Assembly (NCBI GenBank): GCA_005880755.1
Contig: VBGV01000156.1
Location: 1-6,286, forward strand
Length of the DNA: 6,286 nucleotides
From: Chloroflexota bacterium
GTDB lineage: Bacteria > Chloroflexota > Dormibacteria > Dormibacterales > Dormibacteraceae
Reading direction: 5' to 3'
Positions 1-6,286 of this stretch are shown in pieces. Below the pieces are notes generated by a model. That model was not told where the DNA came from and did no database searches. It saw only the letters and a list, made by a program, of their open reading frames with translations. How positions within the stretch are numbered: the stretch's first letter is position 1; the number at the start of each line of letters is the position of its first letter. A program made the position numbers and the translations under genes.

Positions 1-1305
<1,305 letters not shown>

Positions 1306-1941
1306 GCGCACCCGCGATCAGGTGATCCGCGAGGTGCGGATTCTTCGGCAGCAGCGACCCATGCATGTAGGTGCCGATGACGCCACCCTGCACGCATCCT
1401 TCCTGGTGGTCGGAGCCGTTGTTGCCGTGGCCCTTGAGGACTTTGCCCAGGGGCCTGGCGTTCGGGCCCAGGAACGTGCGGCCGCTGTGGTTCTCGAAAC
1501 CGACGAGCGTGCTGGGCGTGAGCCCATCGATGGCGCTGAGCACGACGACGTCGCCGATGAAGCGCTTCTTCCCGGCCTCCGTCCGCACGTCGATGAGCCC
1601 GATCCCGTCGTACCGCTCGCCGTCCGCCGTCTGGTAGTAGTGGCCGAGCAGCTGGTATCCGCCACAAACCGCCAGGACCTGGGCGCCGCTCTCGACCGCT
1701 TGCTGGAGTGAGGCCTGCTTGAACTGGCGCAGGTCGTCGTAGATCAAGGCCTGCTCGCGGTCCTGGCCGCCGCCGAAGAAAAAGACGTCGACCTCATCCA
1801 TCTGCGTCGCGGCGCCCCGGCCGAGCTCGACCACGCTCGCCTCGAAGCCGTGCCACTCGGCCCGCCTCAGCAGGGTCAGGATGTTGCCGCGGTCGCCGTA
1901 GATGTTCATCAGGTCTGGGTATAGCCAGCCGACGGTGAACT

Positions 1942-3309
1942 TCATGTTTCCCAGTATGGCGAGGCCCATCCGCGTCTCACCAGCTCGGCCCTCAGGTCGA
2001 GCATCGCCGTGTAGGTGCAGAGCAGGTAGGCCGTGTCGCCTTCGCTTGTCGACTTGATCAGCAGGTCGAGCGCTTTGCCCGGGTCGGTTTGCGGCGCCTC
2101 GGCGGCGACGCCCGCGTACTTCAGGCGCACCGCCAGGTCATGGGCGCGCACTCCGGCCGGGATGACGAGGCTCGCGTGGTCCCTGAGCTGTTCGAAGTCG
2201 ACGTCCCAGATCCACGACACGTCGGTGCCGTCGGCTTTGCGGTCGTTGAGGCCGATGACGAAGTGCTTGCCGTTCGCGAGCTCCACGGCCGTGCGCACCG
2301 TTTCGTTGAAGCCGGCGGGATTCTTGGAGAGCACGAGGACCAGGTGGCGGCCGCGAAACTCGATCCGCTCCTGGCGGCCGAACGCAGCCTTGAAGGTGCG
2401 CAGCCGCTCGGCGATGTAAGACGGCGCGAGGTCGATGCTGCGCGCGACGGCGTACGCCGCGAGCACGTTGTAGCAGTTGTAGAGACCGCCGAGCGGCATC
2501 TCGATGCGCGTGCCGTCGATGCTCAGCGCGATGCTCTCGAAGCCGTCGAGCATGATGTCCGTCGCTGTGATTTCCGGTTGCGGGCGCGCGAAGTCGCCTT
2601 TGGGACAGCGGTAGACGCCGTCGTGGCCGACGTAGACCGCGTCGAAGATGAGGCTCGACCCGCACCGAGGGCACGTCCTCGCGTCGGCGGCGTGCGGAAG
2701 CGTCTTCGACGCGACCGATGTGTCGTCCAGCCCATACCACAGCGGCTTGTGCGAGAGGTTCAGCCCGATCTCGGCGACGCGAGGGTCGTCGGCGTTGAGG
2801 ATGGCCCGCGCGGTCTCCGGCTGCGCGCTGAGCGCCTGCTCGATCTTCTTGGCGATCGACTCGAGCTCGCCGTATCGGTCGAGCTGGTCGCGAAACAGGT
2901 TCAGCACGAGCGTCGCCCGCGGCTGGATCTCTGCCGCCGCTTTCGGGAGGCTCGCCTCGTCGATCTCGAAAACGCCCCAGTCCGCCTTCAGCCTGCCGTC
3001 GGTGCCGGCCCGGTTCAGCGCCGCCGCCGTAGCCCCGAAGATGAGGTTCGCCCCGGCACGGTTCGACACGACCCGGTGCCCAGCACCTTCGAGGAGCCAG
3101 CTCAACAGGCGCGCGGTGGTCGTCTTGCCGTTGGTCCCGGTGATGACGACCGATCCGTAGGTCAGGTCCTGGGCGAGGCGCGTCAGGATCTTGGGGTCGA
3201 TCGCGCGCGCAACGTCGCCCGGCAGCGTCGTGCCACCGCCTCGGCCTGTGATGCGGCTCAGCGTGCCGGTGGCCTTGCCGGCCCAAACAGCCGCGGTTTT
3301 GCGGATCAC
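1942..3309 (-). CDS. murT: Lipid II isoglutaminyl synthase, Mur-ligase-like subunit MurT
   Basis: MurT activates the D-Glu carboxyl of lipid II with ATP and, using ammonia from GatD, makes D-isoglutamine. This aids peptidoglycan cross-linking in many Gram-positive bacteria. The protein has 455 residues and begins MIRKTAAVWAGKATGTLSRITG, typical for the family. It carries a P-loop GTNGKTT at residues 58-64, the MurT motif NLFRDQLDRYGE at about 137-148, a cysteine ribbon inserted in the Mur-ligase middle domain (Cys213, Cys216, Cys235), LSKNPAGFNE at about 327-336, and a C-terminal DUF1727 region with DRKADGTDVSWIWDVDFE from about residue 356. The fourth ribbon cysteine is replaced by glycine (Gly238). 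The GTG at 3309 is chosen because upstream in-frame codons give arginine-rich sequence antisense-like to ispE, and because it overlaps the ispE stop as GTGA. Its own stop overlaps the gatD ATG as ATGA. No good Shine-Dalgarno is visible, consistent with translational coupling. Confidence 0.96.
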   Translation of the reverse strand: MIRKTAAVWAGKATGTLSRITGRGGGTTLPGDVARAIDPKILTRLAQDLTYGSVVITGTNGKTTTARLLSWLLEGAGHRVVSNRAGANLIFGATAAALNRAGTDGRLKADWGVFEIDEASLPKAAAEIQPRATLVLNLFRDQLDRYGELESIAKKIEQALSAQPETARAILNADDPRVAEIGLNLSHKPLWYGLDDTSVASKTLPHAADARTCPRCGSSLIFDAVYVGHDGVYRCPKGDFARPQPEITATDIMLDGFESIALSIDGTRIEMPLGGLYNCYNVLAAYAVARSIDLAPSYIAERLRTFKAAFGRQERIEFRGRHLVLVLSKNPAGFNETVRTAVELANGKHFVIGLNDRKADGTDVSWIWDVDFEQLRDHASLVIPAGVRAHDLAVRLKYAGVAAEAPQTDPGKALDLLIKSTSEGDTAYLLCTYTAMLDLRAELVRRGWASPYWET

Positions 3310-4058
3310 GACCAGGAACCGACGGCGCGCGAGATCGCGGTCCAGCACTCCAGCTTCCCTATGGCTTGCCTTCCTTCTTCTTCGGTGTTGACGTGTTTGT
3401 GGAACGCCGAGCCGCTGCCGGTCATCTGCCACCCGGGACCCAGGCTCGCGGCAAATTGTTTCAGGCTCGGGGCGACATGCTCGGCGGCGCGACGCAGCTG
3501 GTTCGGTCGATCGCCCTTGACCTCGTCCCACGCGCGGTACACGTCTACCGTTGAAAGCTCGATGCCCGGCCACGCGATCGCAAACCAGGCAGCCTCCATT
3601 GGCAGCGGGGTCAGGCGCTCGCCGCGGCCTTCTCCCTGCGCGCGCCCACCCACCAAGAAGAAGGGGACGTCCGAGCCCAACTCCTTTGCGATCGGGGCCA
3701 GGTCGAGGTCGAGGGCATGCATCGCCTTCAGGGCTCTAAGCGTTGTCGCCGCGTCAGAGCTCGCGCCCCCCATGCCTGAACCGGGTGGGATTCGCTTGTG
3801 GAGGTGGAAGGCCGCGGGCAGCGGCTTGCGCGCGGCGCGTTCGAGGGCGGCGTGCGCAGCGAGCACCGAGTTGTCCTTCGTGGCGAGGCTCAAGCCTGAG
3901 ATCGCGATCGTCGTTTCATCCGCCTCTGAGACCACGAGCAGGTCGTGCAGGTCGATGGCCTGGAACGTCGTGCGGATCTGGTGAAATCCATCTTTGTCAC
4001 GTCCTACGACCTCGAGGTCGAGGTTGAGCTTGGCGCGCGCAGGCAGCGCGACGGTCAA
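3306..4058 (-). CDS. ispE: 4-diphosphocytidyl-2-C-methyl-D-erythritol kinase IspE
   Basis: IspE is the cytoplasmic GHMP-family kinase of the MEP (non-mevalonate) pathway. It phosphorylates CDP-methylerythritol with ATP on the way to IPP and DMAPP. Read from the TTG at 4058 the protein has 250 residues (E. coli about 283). Lys10 in PARAKLNL matches the catalytic lysine position of E. coli IspE. The glycine-rich ATP loop PPGSGMGGASS is at about 91-101, the catalytic Asp130 lies in GSDVPFFLVGGRAQGEG, and the third GHMP motif MTGSGSAF starts near 212. The start is set by homology (little sequence precedes PARAKLNL in the family) and by the TTGA overlap with the upstream gamma-CA stop. No ATG or GTG lies close enough to serve instead, and only a weak purine stretch (CAGAGA) precedes the TTG. 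The stop overlaps the murT GTG. Supply of undecaprenyl carrier fits its place beside murT/gatD. Confidence 0.95.
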   Translation of the reverse strand: MTVALPARAKLNLDLEVVGRDKDGFHQIRTTFQAIDLHDLLVVSEADETTIAISGLSLATKDNSVLAAHAALERAARKPLPAAFHLHKRIPPGSGMGGASSDAATTLRALKAMHALDLDLAPIAKELGSDVPFFLVGGRAQGEGRGERLTPLPMEAAWFAIAWPGIELSTVDVYRAWDEVKGDRPNQLRRAAEHVAPSLKQFAASLGPGWQMTGSGSAFHKHVNTEEEGRQAIGKLECWTAISRAVGSWS

Positions 4059-4579
4059 TCTCTGATCGGCTTCAAGCCCGCCCGGTACCTCACGGCGCGA
4101 TCTCTGTAGTGCTGCGCCGTCGTGCCGACCCAGTGATTGGAGGAACCTTCGAGAGCTTTCTTGACCGTGGCCGGAACGCCTGCCGCCATCTGACCCGGTG
4201 GGATATGGACACCCTCCTGCAGTACCGCGCCGGCGGCGAGCATCGAGCCGGCGCCCAGGCGGCTGCGCTGCAGCATCGTCGCGCCCATCCCGACCAGCGC
4301 GCCCTGCTCGACGGTGCATCCCTCGAGCTGCGCGGAGTGACCGACGCTCGCGTTGCGCTCGATCACGGTCGGGAGATTTTCCGCGCAGTGGATGACGGCG
4401 TTGTCCTGGACGTTGGCCCCCTCGCCCACCTTGATGGTCGCCTCATCGCCTCGCAGCACGGCGCCGAACCAGATGCTCGCACCGGCTTCGATCTCCACGT
4501 CACCGATGAGGACCGCGGTTGGTGCGATGTAGGCGTCGGGATGCACCTTCGGGCGCCGTCCGCCAAGCTCGAACTCCAC
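4055..4579 (-). CDS. Gamma-carbonic anhydrase family protein (left-handed beta-helix, YrdA/PaaY-like)
   Basis: This 174-residue protein is a hexapeptide-repeat beta-helix protein of the gamma-CA/YrdA/PaaY type. Relatives form trimers with a metal site between subunits; some hydrate CO2, and many have no known substrate. The N-terminus (KVHPDAYIAPTAVLIGDVEI), SIWFGAVLRGD with Arg43, NVQDNAVIH with Gln58, Asp59 and His64, and SVGH with His81 all match the family's active-site framework. The third metal-binding His, expected five residues after His81 (usually ...LHGC), is Glu86 (LEGC). The beta-helix is followed by PPGQMAAGVPA and a C-terminal helix. The GTG at 4579 gives the expected short N-terminus, with a weak AGG five bases upstream. 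It heads the leftward operon, and its TGA overlaps the ispE TTG. Family assignment is firm; carbonic anhydrase activity is uncertain because of Glu86, so no gene symbol is given. Confidence 0.93.
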   Translation of the reverse strand: MEFELGGRRPKVHPDAYIAPTAVLIGDVEIEAGASIWFGAVLRGDEATIKVGEGANVQDNAVIHCAENLPTVIERNASVGHSAQLEGCTVEQGALVGMGATMLQRSRLGAGSMLAAGAVLQEGVHIPPGQMAAGVPATVKKALEGSSNHWVGTTAQHYRDRAVRYRAGLKPIRD

Positions 4580-4662
4580 GTGTGCCTATAATCCTATCCG
4601 CGTGAGTTTTTCCTCTCTTGTAATGAAGTGCGCCCTGCGCGCGCCCGGCGGTGTGATCAAAC
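4580..4662. promoter_or_regulatory. Divergent intergenic promoter region between the gamma-CA operon and rpsT
   Basis: This 83-bp spacer is the only non-coding stretch of any length in the window and must serve two divergent transcripts, so both promoters probably lie here or just inside the gamma-CA gene. On the + strand a perfect -10 hexamer TATAAT sits at 4587-4592, and a second near match TGTAAT at 4619-4624. Neither has a convincing -35. On the - strand TAGGAT (4596-4591) overlaps the first one and could serve the gamma-CA operon, which would give a leader of only a few bases. The hexamers stand out in otherwise very GC-rich DNA. Promoter strength and start sites are inference. Confidence 0.4.
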
Positions 4663-4670
4663 GTGGCTAA
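4623..4670 (+). other. Possible 15-codon leader ORF overlapping the start of rpsT
   Basis: An ATG at 4623 opens a 15-codon frame (MKCALRAPGGVIKRG) that ends at TAA 4668-4670, five bases past the first base of the rpsT GTG codon. It lies in a different frame from rpsT. There is no clear Shine-Dalgarno, and the peptide matches nothing I recognise. It may be chance; if translated, it would let ribosomes terminate on top of the rpsT start and reinitiate. Confidence 0.2.
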
Positions 4671-5004
4671 GCGAACCGCGTCGGCCAAGAAGCAGGCGCG
4701 CGCCGGCGCGCGGCGTGCGGTGCGCAATCGCGCGAGGCGGTCCGAGGTCAAAACCCTGATCGTCAAAGCCCGCAAGGCGCTGAGCGACGGCTCAGCCGAG
4801 ACCACGGAGCGGGTCGCGACCGCGGTCGAAGCGGTCCGCGCGTTGGACCGCGCAGCCGCCAAGGGCGTCCTGCACGCGAACAACGCCGCGCGTCGCAAGG
4901 GACGGCTCGCCCGGCAGCTGGCGAAGGTGGCGGCGACGGCTCCTCCGCCCGCCAAGGGCAAGAAGGCCGCAGCGACTCCGGCTCCGGCTCCGAAGAAGAA
5001 ATAG
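4663..5004 (+). CDS. rpsT: 30S ribosomal protein S20
   Basis: S20 binds 16S rRNA early in 30S subunit assembly. The 113-residue, strongly basic protein begins MAKRTASAKKQARAGARRAV and contains the hallmark C-terminal helix signature DRAAAKGVLHANNAARRKGRL at about residues 66-86, comparable to the RQAAKGLIHKNKAARHK region of E. coli S20. It is longer than the 87-residue E. coli protein because of an Ala/Pro/Lys-rich tail ending in PAPAPKKK (about 88-113). The GTG at 4663 fits the family N-terminus exactly. The sequence before it (GGCGGTG at 4647-4653) is only a loose ribosome site. It is transcribed alone, divergently from the gamma-CA operon and convergently with holA, whose stop lies 4 bp beyond. 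No hairpin terminator is evident in that gap. Confidence 0.97.
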   Translation: MAKRTASAKKQARAGARRAVRNRARRSEVKTLIVKARKALSDGSAETTERVATAVEAVRALDRAAAKGVLHANNAARRKGRLARQLAKVAATAPPPAKGKKAAATPAPAPKKK

Positions 5005-5008
5005 CCTC

Positions 5009-5968
5009 CTAGAGCCGCGTCAGCAGCACGTCCAGGCCGAGCTCGGCGTCGACCTGTCCCGACTTGACCTCCCACTCGTAGTCGCGGATCTGTTTCAGCG
5101 CCTGCTCCAGCCGATCGGGGTTCGCCTGCTGCGCGGCGTCGAACGCCTTCTGGACCACGAAGCGATGCTCGCTCATGTCTTCCTGGACCTGCTGCAGCGA
5201 TTCACCGCGCTCCTGTCTCGCCTTGACTTCGAGCACGAGGGCGATGTGGCGCGCCATGCGGTAGGCGACCGACGTCGGCTGCATCCCGCCCCGCGTGAGG
5301 TTGCGGGCGATGTCGAGCGCCTGCGCCGTCGGGTGCGGGAGCAGGTTGTCGGTGAGCCTGAAAATCTCGTCCTCACGGCCGCCGGCCAGCAGCTCGGCCA
5401 CCACCTCTGGCGCGAGCTTCGCCCCCGACGCCTTGTATGCGGCGAGCTTGGTGAGCTCGGAGTCGATGATGCTGAGGTCGGGCGGCGACACCCGCACGAC
5501 TTGCGCCGCCATCGCCGGCGTGAGCCCATGCCGTTCGACGGCGCGCTTCGACGCCCACTCGCCGAGCGCGCGGCCCTTGAGGTGCTGCATCTCTTCGACC
5601 TGGCCCCCCGCGGCGCTGATCGCCTTGGCGAGCTTGTTGGTCCCGCTGATGCGACCCGCGACCGTGAGCAGAAGGCGCGTCGTGGGCGGGATCTCCGCCA
5701 CCGCGGTTGTCAAGCTCTCGGCCCGATTGGCCGGGACCATGCGCGCGAAGACCACGCGATAGGGATCGAGGAAGGGCGCCTGCAGCACCGCGTCCTGCAG
5801 CCGCGCGGCAGCGAGCCCCGCGCCTTCGAGGGTGTCGAGACCAAAGTCCGACACCAGCTCCTTGCCCCACTCGTCGAGCGTGGCGCGCGCCTTTTCGTCG
5901 ACGAGGAAGCGCTCGTCCCCGTGCAGCAGCAGCGCGGTGGCGCCGGCTCGGCTGGTCGCTCGCGGCAT
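5009..5968 (-). CDS. holA: DNA polymerase III subunit delta
   Basis: HolA (delta) is the wrench of the clamp loader. It opens the beta sliding clamp and, with delta' and the tau/gamma subunits, loads it on primed DNA. The 319-residue length is normal. The N-terminus ATALLLHGDERFLVDEKAR (HGDE near residue 16) is the typical delta opening, followed by LQDAVLQAPFLDPYRVVFAR (the family's pattern near residues 57-76), TTRLLLTVAG, GREDEIFRLTDNLL in the third-domain collar region, and the C-terminal AELGLDVLLTRL. As usual for delta, no Walker A motif is present. The ATG at 5968 is 13 bp after the stop of the upstream comEC-like gene, so the two are probably cotranscribed. No strong Shine-Dalgarno is visible in that gap. 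Its stop faces rpsT across 4 bp. The comEC-holA-rpsT order is common in Gram-positive genomes and supports the call. Confidence 0.94.
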   Translation of the reverse strand: MPRATSRAGATALLLHGDERFLVDEKARATLDEWGKELVSDFGLDTLEGAGLAAARLQDAVLQAPFLDPYRVVFARMVPANRAESLTTAVAEIPPTTRLLLTVAGRISGTNKLAKAISAAGGQVEEMQHLKGRALGEWASKRAVERHGLTPAMAAQVVRVSPPDLSIIDSELTKLAAYKASGAKLAPEVVAELLAGGREDEIFRLTDNLLPHPTAQALDIARNLTRGGMQPTSVAYRMARHIALVLEVKARQERGESLQQVQEDMSEHRFVVQKAFDAAQQANPDRLEQALKQIRDYEWEVKSGQVDAELGLDVLLTRL

Positions 5969-5981
5969 GCTGGGATCGTAC

Positions 5982-6286
5982 TTACAAAGGCAAGGCGATC
6001 GTCCCCTCCTGGTCGGTCCGCAGGACGTTTGGCGGGAATCCCGCCGCCAGGCGTCCCGATGACCTGGATGCGATGAGCTGCGTGCTGCGTGTGATCGCGC
6101 GACGCTCGAGGTCAGGCGACAAACGGCTACGGCCGCCGCTCGGGAGAAGCAGGTAGGTGCAAGCTCCGCGCAGACGAATCGCCGCGACGGTCTGCGCGTC
6201 GAGGTCGAGGTCGCTGAAATCGCAGAAGCTGCGACCGCTCCCCGACACCGCTCGAAGCCCGAGGTAAGCGGCGCCGACCTGATCGC
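5982..6286 (-). CDS. ComEC/Rec2-like protein, C-terminal end only (start outside window)
   Basis: The frame is open to the right edge of the window and ends at TAA 5984-5982, so only about the last 100 residues are visible. The end, NVLRTDQEGTIALPL, resembles the V-x-RTD-x-DG-T-I close of the ComEC metallo-beta-lactamase-like domain. SDLDLDAQTVAAIRLRG resembles the GDL-D-x-x-x segment of that domain. Position directly upstream of holA is the usual place of comEC, which encodes the membrane channel for DNA uptake. The loop normally reading HHGS before the final third appears as LLLPSGGRSRLSPDL (SGG at 6140-6132), so the metal-site histidines seem lost. Other possibilities are another metallo-beta-lactamase-fold protein or an unrelated hypothetical. 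The transmembrane competence domain, which would settle this, lies outside the window. Confidence 0.58.
   Translation of the reverse strand, partial: DQVGAAYLGLRAVSGSGRSFCDFSDLDLDAQTVAAIRLRGACTYLLLPSGGRSRLSPDLERRAITRSTQLIASRSSGRLAAGFPPNVLRTDQEGTIALPL

Noticed and set aside
1946..1969. Alternative gatD start at the ATG at 1969
   Set aside because: It adds eight non-conserved residues inside murT. The ATG at 1945 gives the standard N-terminus, Cys94 numbering and the ATGA overlap.
3310..3573. An 88-codon upstream extension of murT
   Set aside because: The added residues are arginine-rich and lie over the ispE C-terminus in another frame. The GTG at 3309 gives the family N-terminus.
2089..3984. 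A 631-codon open frame on the + strand, antisense to murT and ispE
   Set aside because: Its product is low-complexity Arg/Val/Ala/Asp-rich sequence with no recognisable domain. It lies exactly opposite two well-conserved genes, as expected for a shadow frame in high-GC DNA.
4059..4319. An 87-codon upstream extension of ispE
   Set aside because: It overlaps the gamma-CA gene in another frame and is not IspE-like; homology starts at PARAKLNL just after the TTG.
4577..4582. CACGTG palindrome across the gamma-CA start codon
   Set aside because: A six-base palindrome is expected by chance in this composition, and no second copy or known operator context supports it.
4985..5030. Search for a bidirectional terminator between rpsT and holA
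   Set aside because: The genes end 4 bp apart, and I could see no inverted repeat with a T-tract on either strand.
5165..6076. A 303-codon + strand frame opposite holA
   Set aside because: Its product is His/Arg/Glu/Leu-rich with no family resemblance, and holA on the other strand is clearly the coding frame.

Overview
This is a 6.3 kb piece of a high-GC bacterial chromosome packed with housekeeping genes and almost no intergenic DNA. I see no insertion sequence, CRISPR array, phage gene, tRNA or rRNA. The MurT/GatD pair points to a Gram-positive-type (Terrabacteria) lineage, because it amidates lipid II in Firmicutes, Actinobacteria and some Chloroflexota-like groups. Frequent GTG/TTG starts, weak Shine-Dalgarno sequences and high GC would suit an actinobacterial, Chloroflexota or Dormibacterota-like genome. 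The phylum is inference only.

Layout. (1) 1-1305 (+): the 3' part of lon, with part of the AAA+ module and the whole protease domain; the gene begins before the window. (2) 1211-4579 (-): a four-gene operon read leftward, gamma-carbonic-anhydrase-like protein -> ispE -> murT -> gatD. Each junction is a 4-base NTGA stop/start overlap, using TTG, GTG and ATG in turn. The last gene, gatD, runs tail-to-tail into lon and overlaps it by 95 bp. (3) 4580-4662: an 83-bp divergent spacer, the only real intergenic region, holding AT-rich -10-like sequences. (4) 4663-5004 (+): rpsT (ribosomal protein S20). (5) 5009-5968 (-): holA (DNA polymerase III delta), ending 4 bp from rpsT. (6) 5982-6286 (-): the last ~100 codons of a gene that looks like comEC, 13 bp upstream of holA.

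How the genes work together. IspE makes isoprenoid precursors needed for undecaprenyl phosphate, the carrier of lipid II, and MurT-GatD amidates the D-glutamate of lipid II. The leftward operon therefore links lipid-carrier supply to peptidoglycan tailoring, with a carbonic-anhydrase-fold protein at its head. comEC-holA facing rpsT is a neighbourhood I know from other Gram-positive genomes.

I found no evidence for a wholly new system. The points that deserve a second look are three departures at metal-site positions (gamma-CA third His -> Glu; MurT zinc-ribbon fourth Cys -> Gly; ComEC HHG -> SGG), the run of NTGA overlaps, the lon/gatD antisense coding overlap, and a 15-codon ORF in the rpsT leader that stops inside rpsT.
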